A stretch of 64,000 bases of DNA from Streptomyces coacervatus (GTDB taxonomy: Bacteria > Actinomycetota > Actinomycetes > Streptomycetales > Streptomycetaceae): the NCBI RefSeq assembly GCF_029223485.1, contig NZ_JARHTP010000020.1, positions 1-64,000 of the forward strand. Direction: 5' to 3'. Every line of letters starts with the position of its first letter. Position 1 is the stretch's first letter. Below, one piece after another: positions 34,681-43,697 of the stretch. Position numbers and translations under genes: made by a program. The notes under the pieces are model-generated. The model did not search any database and was not told the origin of the DNA. It worked only from the letters and a program-made list of their open reading frames with translations.

Positions 34681-35760
34681 TCATCCGAGGGGGACCCCTC
34701 GCGCCGCCAGCCACGGCACCGGGTCCACCGCGGAGCCCATCTGCGGCGTGACCCGCACCTCGAAGTGCAGATGCGGGCCGGTGGAGTTGCCGGTGGTGCC
34801 CGACTGACCGATCCACTGCCCGGTGTCCACCCGTTCGCCCTGGTCGACGGCGACGGCGGCGAGATGGGCGTACTGCGTGTAGTAGCCGCCCGGGTGCTGG
34901 ATCACGATCTCGATGCCGAAGGCGCCCCCGCACGACACACTCACCACCCGTCCCGCGCCGACCGCCCGCACCGGCGTTCCGATCGGCACCGCGAAGTCCT
35001 GCCCGGTGTGCCGGTTCGCCCACCGGTCGCCGCCACTGCCGAAGCTCGCGGACAGTCGGTACGTCTGCACGGGCGCGACCCACGGCTGCGTGAACTTCGT
35101 CGCCGGCTGTTGGAGCCGGACGGCGCCTCGGCAGCTGCCGGCCGCGGCCGAGGCGTCCGCCTGCCCCTGCAACTCCCCACGAGCCTCCTCGAGTTTCCGC
35201 TCGATCGTGCCCCGCACTGCGGCGAGCTCGGTGTTCCGCTGCTCCAGCGCGTGCCACGCCGCCTTGGCCTTCGCTTCGTCGGCGGCGAACCGTGCCTCGG
35301 CACGGCGGCTCCTGCCGACGGAGCCCGCGAGGGCCAGATTGGTCTGCGCGAGGATGTGCTGTCCGCGCATCAGCGCGTCCGGGTCGTCCGCCAGGATCAA
35401 CTGCGCGGCCGCCGGGAGACCGCCGCCGGTGCGGTACTGGGCGCGCGCGATCCGGCCCAAATCATCATGCAGGACGGCGATCTCCCGCCGCTCGCCCGCC
35501 AGCAGCGCCTCGGCCCGCTCGGCCCGCGCCCGCCGCACCTCGGCCTCCTGGCGACCCGCCTCGTACTGCTGCGTCGCCAGCGCCGCATCCTCGTAGAGCT
35601 GCACGACCTGAGCGCTGATGGCGGATCCGGAACCGCCGCCCAGGCTGCCGATCCCGTCACCATCGCCCTCGCCCATCGCCTGCATGGGCCGGGCCGCAAG
35701 CAGGACGAGCGCGCACAACAACGCCGGAACGAGCAGCGGATGACGGCGATATGAGTGCAT
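34681..35760 (-). CDS. Secreted M23 (LytM) peptidoglycan endopeptidase with coiled coil
   Basis: 359 aa. Signal peptide at about 6-30. Residues about 50-200 are a long Ala/Glu/Arg-rich coiled coil, the arrangement seen in EnvC- and NlpD-like cell-wall factors. The C-terminal M23 domain (about 230-359) keeps the zinc ligands: His-x(3)-Asp in HTGQDF and His-x-His in HLHFEV, with the catalytic His in YAHL. It likely cleaves peptide cross-links of the wall. ATG at 35760 (MHSYRRHPLL) gives a standard signal peptide. Confidence 0.92.
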   Translation of the reverse strand: MHSYRRHPLLVPALLCALVLLAARPMQAMGEGDGDGIGSLGGGSGSAISAQVVQLYEDAALATQQYEAGRQEAEVRRARAERAEALLAGERREIAVLHDDLGRIARAQYRTGGGLPAAAQLILADDPDALMRGQHILAQTNLALAGSVGRSRRAEARFAADEAKAKAAWHALEQRNTELAAVRGTIERKLEEARGELQGQADASAAAGSCRGAVRLQQPATKFTQPWVAPVQTYRLSASFGSGGDRWANRHTGQDFAVPIGTPVRAVGAGRVVSVSCGGAFGIEIVIQHPGGYYTQYAHLAAVAVDQGERVDTGQWIGQSGTTGNSTGPHLHFEVRVTPQMGSAVDPVPWLAARGVPLG

Positions 35761-35901
35761 GTCAGCGATCGTCGCCCAACCCACCGGGACCGGTCATTTT
35801 CAAGTCGTACGCCTGGGGGAAGCAGCACCCCGGATGGCTCAGTACGGACGGATCATGACGAGCCGGTACATCGCCTGCCACACCGCTGGCGCCACGCTCG
35901 C

Positions 35902-38900
35902 CTACGGCGCTCCGACCGGCAACTCCGTCGCCGCCTCCCGCTCCACCATCCCCCTCAACGGCCCCGGCACGGCGGCCAGTTCGGCGTACGTCCCACGCTG
36001 CACCACCCGCCCCTGCTCCAGTACGACGACCTCGTCGACCGCGTCCAGGCCGGCCAGCCGGTGCGTGATGAGCAGCGTCGTACGGCCCTCAGTGGCGGCC
36101 AGGAGGTCGGCGGTGAGGGCGTCGGCCGTCGGCAGGTCGAGGTGTTCCGCGGGCTCGTCGAGCACCAGGACGGGGAAGTCGGCGAGCAGCGCGCGGGCCA
36201 GCGCGAGCCGCTGCCGCTGCCCGCCCGACAGCCGGGCCCCGTGCTCGCCGACCAGCGTGTCGAGTCCTTCGGGCAGGCTGTCGGCCCAGTCCAGCAGCCG
36301 GGCCCGGGCGAGCGCGTCGCGCAGGTCACCCTCGGTGGCGTCCTTCTTCGCCAGCAGCAGGTTCTCCCGCACCGAACTGTCGAAGAGGTGCGCATCCTGG
36401 GCACAAAGCCCGACGAGCCGTCGTACGTCGTCGCCGTCGAGGGCGTGCGCGGCCACGTCGGCCAGCGTGTACGAGCCCGCTTCCGCGTCCAGGAACCGCA
36501 GCAGCACCTGCGCCAGCGTCGTCTTGCCCGAGCCGGACGGCCCGACCACGGCGATCCGGCGCCCCTGGTCGAGGGTCAGGTCGAGGCCGTCGAGCGCATC
36601 CCGGTCCTGTCCCTCGTACCGGGCGGTCAGACCCTTCAGGACGACCGGGAAGGGGGATGCGGGGGCCTGCCGGCGCCGCTCCGGCTCCCGTACCGGCTCG
36701 GGCGCATCCAGCACCTCGTACACGCGCTCCGCGCTCCTGCGCACCCGCTGCCGGTACTGCACGGCCAGCGGCAGCCCGAGGACGGCCTCGAAGGCGGCCA
36801 GCGGGGTGAGGACGACGACGGCCATCGCCACGCCGCCCAGCCGCCCCTCGGCGACCCCCTGGGCGCCCACGAGGGCAGTGGCGGCGACCGTCAGACCGGA
36901 CAGCAGCGCGGTGAGTCCGTCGCCGAGCGCGGTGGCGGTGGCCGCGCGCGAGGCGATCCGGGTGAGGATGCCGTCGGCGCGTCGTGCTTCGGCGGTACGG
37001 GCGGGCAGGGCGCCGGCGACGGTCAACTCCGCGGTGCCGGTGAGCAGATCGGTCACACGCGTCGCGAGCACTCCTCGGGCGGGGGCCAGCCTGTGTTCGG
37101 CACGGCGCGCCACGGCACCGGTGACCAGCGGGACACCGACTCCGGCCGCCACCAGCCCGACGGCGAGCGCGATACCGGCCTCGGGCAGCAACCAGGCCGT
37201 GAAGCCGACGGCCGCGGCAGACACGATCGCCGCAGAACCCGCGGGCAGCAACCAGCGCAGCCAGTAGTCCTGGAGGGCATCCACATCGGCGACGAGCCGC
37301 GAGAGCAGATCGCCCCGGCGGGTGCTGCGCAGCCCGGCAGGCGCCAGCCGCTCCAGCCGCCGGAAGACGGCGACCCTGGTGTCGGCGAGCATCCGCAGCA
37401 CCGCGTCGTGCGACACCAGCCGCTCGGCATACCGGAAGACGGCCCGCCCGATACCGAAGGCCCGCGTCGCCGTCACGGCCACCATCAGATAGAGCACGGG
37501 CGGCTGCTGCGAGGCCCGCGAGATGAGCCACCCGGACGTGGCCATGAGCCCGACGGCGCTGCCGAGCGCCAGGCTGCCGAGCAGCAGGGCGAGGGCGAGA
37601 CGACTGCGCCGGGGGCCGGACATGGCACGGACGCGGGCGAGGACGGCGCGCGTGCCCGTCGTGAGTGCGGACGTCGCGGTCTCGCCCGGCACGTGCCCGC
37701 CGGCCTGGATCGGGCGCGCCTCGGGCGTCGCGGCCCCGGTCTCCACGGAAGCAACGGGTGATACGGGCCCCTCCGCCCGCACCGCCCCGTGCGTCATCTC
37801 CAGCCGGACCACCCGGTCCGCAACGCCCAACAGCGCCGGCCGGTGCACCACCAGCAACACCGTCCGCCCCACCGCCAGCCGCCGTACCGCCTCAACGACC
37901 TCGGCCTCGGTGGCCCCGTCCAGGGCGGCCGTCGGCTCGTCGAGCAGCAGCACCGGACGGTCCGCGAGAAACGCCCGGGCCAGCGCGAGCCGCTGCCGCT
38001 GCCCGGCGGACAGCCCGGCCCCGTCCTCGCCGAGTACGGTCTCGGCGCCCCGGGGCAGCGCATCAACGAACTCCAGCGCCCCGGCATCGCCCAGCGCTTT
38101 GCGTACAGCGGTGTCGTCGGCGTCGGGCCGGGCCAGCCGTACGTTCTCGGTGATCGTCCCGGCGAACAGGTGCGGCCGCTGCGGCACCCAGGCGACCCTC
38201 GACCACCACTGGTCGAGATCGACGTCGGCGAGATCGGCTCCGCCGACCCGCACCCGCCCCTCACTCGGACGCACAAACCCCAACAGCGCGTTCAGGAGCG
38301 TCGACTTGCCCGCGCCGCTCGGCCCGACGAGCGCGACAGTCTCCCCTGGCTCGACGGCGAAGGACACATCCGACACTGCGTCCTCGGACCGCCCGGGGTA
38401 CCGAACCGTGACCCCCTCGAAGGCAATGCCACCCGTCGGCACAACCCCGGCGCCCGACGCCGGCACGGGGGTCTCCAGAACGGCGAAGATCTCCTCGGCC
38501 GCCGCAAGCCCCTCCGCCGCCGCGTGGTACTGCGCACCCACCTGACGCAACGGCAGGTAGGCCTCGGGCGCGAGGACGAGGATCACCAGACCGATGTACA
38601 GGTCCATCTCGCCGTGCACGAGCCGCATGCCGATCGTCACGGCGACCAGTGCGACGGAGAGCGTAGAGAGCAGCTCCAGCGCGAAGGACGAGATGAAGGC
38701 GATCCGCAGCGTCCGCATGGTCGCCTGCCGGTACTCACCGGTGATGCGTTTGATCGACTCGGCCTGCGCCTTGGCACGCCCGAACACCTTCAGGGTCGGC
38801 AGCCCCGCGACGACGTCCAGGAAGTGCCCGGACAGCCGGGACAGCAACCGCCACTGACGGTCCATCCGGGACTGGGTGGCCCAACCGATCAGCACCATGA

Positions 38901-39429
38901 ACACCGGGATGAGCGGCAGGGTTGCCACGATGATCGCCGCCGAGACCCAGTCCTCGGTGACGATCCGGGCCAGCACCGCCACCGGCACGACCACCGCGAG
39001 CCCCAACTGCGGCAGATAGCGCGAGAAGTAGTCGTCGAGGGCGTCGACTCCACGGGTGGCGAGGGCGACTAGCGATCCGGTCCGCTGCCCGCTCAGCCAT
39101 CCCGGGCCCAGCTCGACAGAACGCTCGAGCAACCGGCCCCGTAGCTCCGATTTCACCGCCGCACTCGCCCGATGCGCGGCGAGTTCGGTGAGCCAGGAAA
39201 CCAGGGCACGACCACAGGCGACGGCCGCCAACAGCAGCAGGGGAGTGCCGAGTTCGGCAACCGACTTGCCGTGCTGGAACGCCCCTACCACCACCTCGGC
39301 GATCAGCATCGCCTGAGCGATGACCAGCGCTGCTCCGGCGGCGCCCAGACCGACGACCGCCACCATGAAGAAGCGGGTGGCACGGGCATAGCGCAGCAGA
39401 CGCGGGTCGATCGGTTTCACGTGAAACAC
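35902..39429 (-). CDS. cydCD: Fused CydD-CydC thiol exporter ABC protein
   Basis: 1175 aa, both halves of the heterodimeric CydDC exporter in one chain. Each half has a six-helix membrane domain followed by an ATPase: the first Walker A (GPSGAGKST) is near residue 370 and the second (GPSGSGKTT) near 965, each with an LSxGQRQR signature and LLLDEP or LVLDEP Walker B. CydDC exports glutathione or cysteine (other thiols in actinobacteria) and is needed for cytochrome bd maturation. The GTG start at 39429 lies inside a parS site, so the protein begins MFHVKP. The gene ends the cydABCD operon. Confidence 0.95.
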   Translation of the reverse strand: MFHVKPIDPRLLRYARATRFFMVAVVGLGAAGAALVIAQAMLIAEVVVGAFQHGKSVAELGTPLLLLAAVACGRALVSWLTELAAHRASAAVKSELRGRLLERSVELGPGWLSGQRTGSLVALATRGVDALDDYFSRYLPQLGLAVVVPVAVLARIVTEDWVSAAIIVATLPLIPVFMVLIGWATQSRMDRQWRLLSRLSGHFLDVVAGLPTLKVFGRAKAQAESIKRITGEYRQATMRTLRIAFISSFALELLSTLSVALVAVTIGMRLVHGEMDLYIGLVILVLAPEAYLPLRQVGAQYHAAAEGLAAAEEIFAVLETPVPASGAGVVPTGGIAFEGVTVRYPGRSEDAVSDVSFAVEPGETVALVGPSGAGKSTLLNALLGFVRPSEGRVRVGGADLADVDLDQWWSRVAWVPQRPHLFAGTITENVRLARPDADDTAVRKALGDAGALEFVDALPRGAETVLGEDGAGLSAGQRQRLALARAFLADRPVLLLDEPTAALDGATEAEVVEAVRRLAVGRTVLLVVHRPALLGVADRVVRLEMTHGAVRAEGPVSPVASVETGAATPEARPIQAGGHVPGETATSALTTGTRAVLARVRAMSGPRRSRLALALLLGSLALGSAVGLMATSGWLISRASQQPPVLYLMVAVTATRAFGIGRAVFRYAERLVSHDAVLRMLADTRVAVFRRLERLAPAGLRSTRRGDLLSRLVADVDALQDYWLRWLLPAGSAAIVSAAAVGFTAWLLPEAGIALAVGLVAAGVGVPLVTGAVARRAEHRLAPARGVLATRVTDLLTGTAELTVAGALPARTAEARRADGILTRIASRAATATALGDGLTALLSGLTVAATALVGAQGVAEGRLGGVAMAVVVLTPLAAFEAVLGLPLAVQYRQRVRRSAERVYEVLDAPEPVREPERRRQAPASPFPVVLKGLTARYEGQDRDALDGLDLTLDQGRRIAVVGPSGSGKTTLAQVLLRFLDAEAGSYTLADVAAHALDGDDVRRLVGLCAQDAHLFDSSVRENLLLAKKDATEGDLRDALARARLLDWADSLPEGLDTLVGEHGARLSGGQRQRLALARALLADFPVLVLDEPAEHLDLPTADALTADLLAATEGRTTLLITHRLAGLDAVDEVVVLEQGRVVQRGTYAELAAVPGPLRGMVEREAATELPVGAP
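39413..39428. promoter_or_regulatory. parS site at the cydCD start codon
   Basis: The 14-mer core GTTTCACGTGAAAC (39414-39427) is perfect; the outer base on one side differs. It covers the first codons of cydCD. Confidence 0.85.
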
Positions 39430-39448
39430 ACCCTCTTCTCAAGGGGCA

Positions 39449-39464
39449 TGTTTCACGTGAAACA
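39449..39464. promoter_or_regulatory. parS site between cydB and cydCD
   Basis: Perfect TGTTTCACGTGAAACA, 36 bp centre-to-centre from the previous site. It is extended by flanking GGGGCA and TGCCCC into a 28-bp palindrome (39443-39470). Confidence 0.9.
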
Positions 39465-39479
39465 TGCCCCAAGTCGGAC

Positions 39480-40499
39480 TCAGTGCATGGCTCCGGCAGC
39501 AGCGTCGGCAGCGATGTGCTGCGTCCCGATCCGCTTGCGGAACACCCAGTAGGTCCACCCCTGGTAGAGCAGGACGATCGGCGTGGCGATCGCCGCGCAC
39601 CAGGTCATGATCTTCAAGGTGTACGGGCTCGACGAGGCATTGGTGACCGTGAGGCTCCAGTCCGCATTGAGCGACGACGGCATGACGTTCGGGAAGAGCG
39701 ACAGGAAGAGCATCGCCACGGCGGCCACGATCGTGACCCCGGACAACGCGAACGACCAGCCTTCACGCCCGGCCTGATTCGCCACCAGGGCGGCGACCAG
39801 TGCGGCCACCGCGACGACGAGCGCCACCAGGCTCTTGCCGTCACCACTGTCGACCTGCGTCCACAGCAGGAAGATCAGCGCCACCACGGCGGTGACGAGA
39901 CCGACCACCGTCGCCAGTTTCCGCGCCCGCTCCCGGATGTCCCCGACCGTCTTGAGCGCCGTAAAGACCGCCCCGTGGAAGGTGAACAGCGTGAGCGTCA
40001 CGAGCCCGCCGAGGAGGGCGTACGGGTTGAGCAGATCCCAGAAGTTGCCGACGTACTCGAAGTTCTTGTCGATCTTCACGCCCCGCACGATGTTGCCGAA
40101 GGCGACACCCCACAGGAACGCCGGGATCAGCGAGGTCCAGAAGATCGCGGTCTCCCAGTTGCGCTGCCAGTTCTCCTCGGGCCGCTTCGCCCGGTACTCG
40201 AAGGCGACGCCCCGCACGATCAGGCAGACCAGGATGATCAGCAGCGCCAGGTAGAAGCCGGAGAAGAGGGTGGCATACCACTCGGGGAAGGCGGCAAAGG
40301 TCGCGCCGCCCGCCGTGAGCAGCCACACCTCGTTGCCGTCCCAGACCGGCCCGATGGTGTTGATCAGTACCCGCTTCTCCAGCCGGTCGCGGGCGAGCAG
40401 CTTGGTGAGGATGCCGACCCCGAAGTCGAAGCCCTCCAGGAAGAAGTAGCCGGTCCACAGGACGGCGATCAGGACGAACCAGACGTCGTGAAGTTCCAT
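39480..40499 (-). CDS. cydB: Cytochrome bd oxidase subunit II
   Basis: 339 aa with about eight membrane helices. The N-terminus (MELHDVWFVLIAVLWTGYFFLEGFDFGVG) is the subunit II signature, with the FEGFDFG element recognisable. It forms the quinol oxidase with CydA and reduces oxygen at high affinity without pumping protons. It starts 18 bp after cydA ends, in one operon. Confidence 0.97.
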   Translation of the reverse strand: MELHDVWFVLIAVLWTGYFFLEGFDFGVGILTKLLARDRLEKRVLINTIGPVWDGNEVWLLTAGGATFAAFPEWYATLFSGFYLALLIILVCLIVRGVAFEYRAKRPEENWQRNWETAIFWTSLIPAFLWGVAFGNIVRGVKIDKNFEYVGNFWDLLNPYALLGGLVTLTLFTFHGAVFTALKTVGDIRERARKLATVVGLVTAVVALIFLLWTQVDSGDGKSLVALVVAVAALVAALVANQAGREGWSFALSGVTIVAAVAMLFLSLFPNVMPSSLNADWSLTVTNASSSPYTLKIMTWCAAIATPIVLLYQGWTYWVFRKRIGTQHIAADAAAGAMH

Positions 40500-40517
40500 G
40501 TCTCGATCTCCCTCGGC

Positions 40518-42026
40518 CTAGTACGAGAAGGCCATCGGCTTGTCGGCGTCACGGGTGTCGCCGCCGATCTTCGTGGGCGGGTTGAGGTCCGCCTCGGTGA
40601 GCTCGGGCGGGCCCGCCTTGATGTACTTCACCAGCAGCTTGACCTCGATGACGGCGAGGATGGCGTAGAGCGCGGTGAAGGTGATCATCGAGGTGAGGAC
40701 CTCGGCCTGGGAGACGCCGGGGGAGACCGCGTGCCGGGTCTGCAGGACGCCGTAGACGACCCACGGCTGGCGGCCCATCTCGGTGAAGATCCAGCCCCAG
40801 GAGTTGGCGATCAGCGGGAAGCCCAGGGTCCAGATCGCCACCAGCCAGTACAGCCTGCTGAGCTTGGGGCTGAGTGCCTTGTTCCTGAAGAGGACCAGAT
40901 GCGGCACCTCGTCGTCGCCGACCCGCAGGTGCTGCGCCAGCATGAACTTCTTGCGGGTCAGCCAGAGTCCGACCAGGCCGATGGCGAAGGACGCCATGCC
41001 GAAGCCGATCATCCAGCGGAACGCCCAGAAGGTGACGGGGATGATGGGCCGGTAGTCGCCGGGACCGTACTTCTGCTGCTCGGCCTTGTTGGTGTCGTTG
41101 ATGCCGGGGACGTACGAGTTGAAGTTGTCGTCGGCGAGGAAGGACAGTATTCCGGGGATCGACAGTTCGACCGTGTTATGGCCCTTGCTGACGTCTCCGT
41201 AGGCGAAGACCGAGAACGGCGCGGAGTTCTGACCGTCCCACAGGGCCTCGGCGGCAGCCATCTTCATCGGCTGCTGCTTGAACATGACCTTGCCGAGCGT
41301 GTCGCCGCTGATCGCCGTGAGCAGGCCGGCGATGACGACGGTGACCAGACCCAGCCGCAGCGAGGTCTTCATCACGGAGATGTGCTTCTTGCGGAACAGG
41401 TGGAAGGCGGCGATGCCGACCATGAACGCGCCACCGGTCAGGAAGGAGGCGGCGAGCGTGTGGAAGGCCTGGGCGAGCGCGGTGTTCTGGGTCAGCACGT
41501 GCCAGAAGTCGGTGAGTTCGGCACGCCCCTTCGCCTTGTTGATCCGGTAGCCGACGGGGTGCTGCATCCAGGAGTTGGCCGCGAGGATGAAGTACGCCGA
41601 CAGGATCGTGCCGATCGAGACCATCCAGATGCAGGCCAGATGGATCTTCTTGGGCAGCTTGTCCCAGCCGAAGATCCACAGGCCGATGAAGGTCGATTCG
41701 AAGAAGAACGCGATCAGAGCCTCGAAGGCGAGCGGGGCACCGAAGATGTCACCGACGAAGCGCGAGTAGTCGGACCAGTTCATACCGAACTGGAACTCCT
41801 GCACGATGCCGGTGACCACACCCATCGCGATGTTGATCAGGAAAAGCTTGCCCCAGAACTTGGTCGCTCTGAGGTACTTCTCGTTCTCCGTGCGCACCCA
41901 GGCGGTCTGCAGGCCGGCCGTGAGGGCGGCGAGCGAGATCGTCAGGGGGACGAAGAGGAAGTGGTAGACGGTGGTGATGCCGAACTGCCAGCGCGCCAAT
42001 GTCTCCGGCGCCAGAGCCAGGTCCAC
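40518..42026 (-). CDS. cydA: Cytochrome bd oxidase subunit I
   Basis: 502 aa, carrying haems b558, b595 and d. Haem-ligand regions are visible: the first helix RWQFGITTVYHFLFVPLT with its His, the His in QVFHTLAAS-like AFHTLAASFLTGG, and the conserved quinol-site GRQPWVVYGVLQT. The quinol loop is of the short type common in actinobacteria. Start GTG at 42026. The operon is headed by a perfect Rex operator 85 bp upstream, so expression should rise when NADH/NAD+ is high (low oxygen). Confidence 0.97.
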   Translation of the reverse strand: MDLALAPETLARWQFGITTVYHFLFVPLTISLAALTAGLQTAWVRTENEKYLRATKFWGKLFLINIAMGVVTGIVQEFQFGMNWSDYSRFVGDIFGAPLAFEALIAFFFESTFIGLWIFGWDKLPKKIHLACIWMVSIGTILSAYFILAANSWMQHPVGYRINKAKGRAELTDFWHVLTQNTALAQAFHTLAASFLTGGAFMVGIAAFHLFRKKHISVMKTSLRLGLVTVVIAGLLTAISGDTLGKVMFKQQPMKMAAAEALWDGQNSAPFSVFAYGDVSKGHNTVELSIPGILSFLADDNFNSYVPGINDTNKAEQQKYGPGDYRPIIPVTFWAFRWMIGFGMASFAIGLVGLWLTRKKFMLAQHLRVGDDEVPHLVLFRNKALSPKLSRLYWLVAIWTLGFPLIANSWGWIFTEMGRQPWVVYGVLQTRHAVSPGVSQAEVLTSMITFTALYAILAVIEVKLLVKYIKAGPPELTEADLNPPTKIGGDTRDADKPMAFSY

Positions 42027-42110
42027 GTCGTCAGTCTCCTTAGGTCGCCGTGGTACAGCGGCAGTTTGCCCCTTATGTCACACACATCATCGGAGCAACC
42101 GGGACACGCT

Positions 42111-42126
42111 TGTGAACGCGTTCACA
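42111..42126. promoter_or_regulatory. Rex operator (ROP) of the cyd operon
   Basis: TGTGAACGCGTTCACA is a perfect 16-bp palindrome and matches the Rex operator defined upstream of cydA in S. coelicolor. Rex represses when NAD+ predominates and leaves when NADH builds up. Confidence 0.93.
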
Positions 42127-42209
42127 TTCACAAGCAATTATGACGCACTGATTGTCGAGGCCCGAAGGGGGGTCCCGCTTGGGCCCTTCGGTACCCCCTT
42201 GGCAGCGAC

Positions 42210-42226
42210 TTCAACATATTGTTGAA
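42210..42226. promoter_or_regulatory. TTCAACA-TAT-TGTTGAA palindrome before the cyclophilin-like gene
   Basis: A perfect 7-bp inverted repeat around a 3-bp centre, ending 9 bp before the GTG start. Size and symmetry suit a GntR- or TetR-type operator. The binding protein is unknown. Confidence 0.6.
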
Positions 42227-42235
42227 TTGCCTGCC

Positions 42236-42610
42236 GTGCAGATACGGATCTCGTGGCCCGCCGGCCACCTCACCGCGACCCTCGACGACACCCCGACCGC
42301 CCAGGCCCTCGCCAAGGCACTGTCGCTCGCCTCCACCGCCCGCACCTGGGGCGAGGAGGTCTACTTCGACACGGGTGTCTCTGTTCCACGTGAAACAACG
42401 GCCCAACAGGTCGTGGACCCCGGCACGGTCGCCTTCTGGACCGACGGCAACGCCCTCGCACTCCCCTACGGCCCCACGCCGATCTCGCGAGGCGGGGAGT
42501 GCCGCCTCGCGAGCCCGTGCAACGTCCTGGGTCACCTCGACGGCGACCCTGAGCTCCTCGCCACGGTCCGCGACGGCGACCCGGTGCGCGTGGAACTCGT
42601 GGACGAGTAA
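42236..42610 (+). CDS. Cyclophilin-like fold protein
   Basis: 124 aa. The pattern (VQIRISWPAGHLTATLDDTPTAQALAKALSL ... GTVAFWTDGNALALPYGPTPIS ... CNVLGHLDGDPELL) matches the small bacterial cyclophilin-like beta-barrel family. These lack the isomerase active site of true cyclophilins, and their function is unknown. GTG at 42236 is used; the longer frame from 42152 would include the palindrome upstream. A one-mismatch parS is within the coding sequence. It converges with the aminotransferase gene (7 bp gap). Confidence 0.8.
   Translation: MQIRISWPAGHLTATLDDTPTAQALAKALSLASTARTWGEEVYFDTGVSVPRETTAQQVVDPGTVAFWTDGNALALPYGPTPISRGGECRLASPCNVLGHLDGDPELLATVRDGDPVRVELVDE
42382..42397. promoter_or_regulatory. 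parS-like site inside the cyclophilin-like gene
   Basis: TGTTCCACGTGAAACA, one mismatch from the consensus. It is read as VPRET in the protein. Confidence 0.75.
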
Positions 42611-42617
42611 CTCCTGT

Positions 42618-43697
42618 TCAGAGCTCCTTGCGGAACCCTTCCGCCACCTTCAGGAAGATGTCGTTCGCCTCGGTCTCCCCGATCGTCACCCGCACACCCT
42701 CGCCCGGGAACGGCCGGACCACCACGCCGTGCTGCTCGCACGCCGCCGCGAACGCGACCGTGCTCTCCCCCAGCCGCAGCCACACGAAGTTGGCCTGGGT
42801 CTCGGGCACCGTCCAGCCCTGGGCGCGCAGCCCGTCGACCACGCGGTTGCGCTCGCAGACCAGGGAGCCGACCCGGCCGAGCAGTTCGTCCTCGGCCCGG
42901 AGCGAGGCAATGGCCGCCTCCTGCGCCAGCTGACTCACGCCGAAGGGCACCGCCGTCTTGCGCAGCGCCGCCGCCACCGGCTCATGGGCGATCGCAAAGC
43001 CGACGCGCAGGCCCGCGAGACCGTACGCCTTGGAGAACGTACGCAGCACGCAGACGTTCGGCCGCTCGCGGTACAGCTCCACGCCGTCCGGCACCTCGGC
43101 GTCGCGGATGAACTCGCGGTACGCCTCGTCCAGCACCACCAGCACATCGCTCGGCACCCGGTCGAGGAACCGCTCCAGCTCGGCCCGCCGTACCACCGTG
43201 CCGGTCGGGTTGTTGGGGTTGCAGACGAAGACGAGGCGCGTCCGGTCGGTGATCGCGTCCGCCATCGCATCCAGGTCGTGCACATCGCCCGGCGTCAGCT
43301 GCACCCGCACCGAGCTCGCCCCGCTGATCTGCGTGATGATCGGGTACGCCTCGAAGGACCGCCAGGCATAGATGACCTCGTCGCCGGGGCCGCTGGTGGC
43401 CTGGATCAGCTGCTGGGCCACGCCCACCGAACCGGTGCCGGTGGCCAGGTGGGAGAGCGGGACGCCGAAGCGGTCGGACAGCTCGTTCATCAGGCCCGTG
43501 CAGGCCATGTCCGGGTAGCGGTTGAAGGACGACACCGCGGCCGTCACCGTCTCCATGACGCCGGGCAGCGGCGGATACGGGTTCTCGTTGGAGGACAGCT
43601 TGTAGGCCACCGGACCGCCGGTCGCGGCAGGCTTGCCCGGCTTGTAGGTGGGGATACCCTCCAGCTCGGCGCGCAGCTTGGGGCTCGTCTCGCTCAC
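42618..43697 (-). CDS. Histidinol-phosphate/aromatic aminotransferase (HisC/Pat type)
   Basis: 359 aa, fold type I PLP aminotransferase. PLP lysine lies in FSKAYGLAGLRVG, the Asn-Pro-Asn pair in CNPNNPTG, and the Arg contact near the end. This branch is annotated HisC or aromatic-amino-acid (phenylalanine) aminotransferase; no his genes are near, so the aromatic role is at least as likely. GTG at 43697 is chosen because GGAGGA lies 6-7 bp upstream; the frame extends 7 codons further. Confidence 0.9.
   Translation of the reverse strand: MSETSPKLRAELEGIPTYKPGKPAATGGPVAYKLSSNENPYPPLPGVMETVTAAVSSFNRYPDMACTGLMNELSDRFGVPLSHLATGTGSVGVAQQLIQATSGPGDEVIYAWRSFEAYPIITQISGASSVRVQLTPGDVHDLDAMADAITDRTRLVFVCNPNNPTGTVVRRAELERFLDRVPSDVLVVLDEAYREFIRDAEVPDGVELYRERPNVCVLRTFSKAYGLAGLRVGFAIAHEPVAAALRKTAVPFGVSQLAQEAAIASLRAEDELLGRVGSLVCERNRVVDGLRAQGWTVPETQANFVWLRLGESTVAFAAACEQHGVVVRPFPGEGVRVTIGETEANDIFLKVAEGFRKEL

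Noticed and set aside
35755..37761. 668-codon plus-strand frame opposite cydCD
   Set aside because: It is antisense to a complete ABC exporter with two intact ATPase sites; no start signal or domain.
39483..42143. 886-codon plus-strand frame opposite cydA and cydB
   Set aside because: It mirrors the codon pattern of two unmistakable oxidase genes and contains no motif; its length is a GC artefact.
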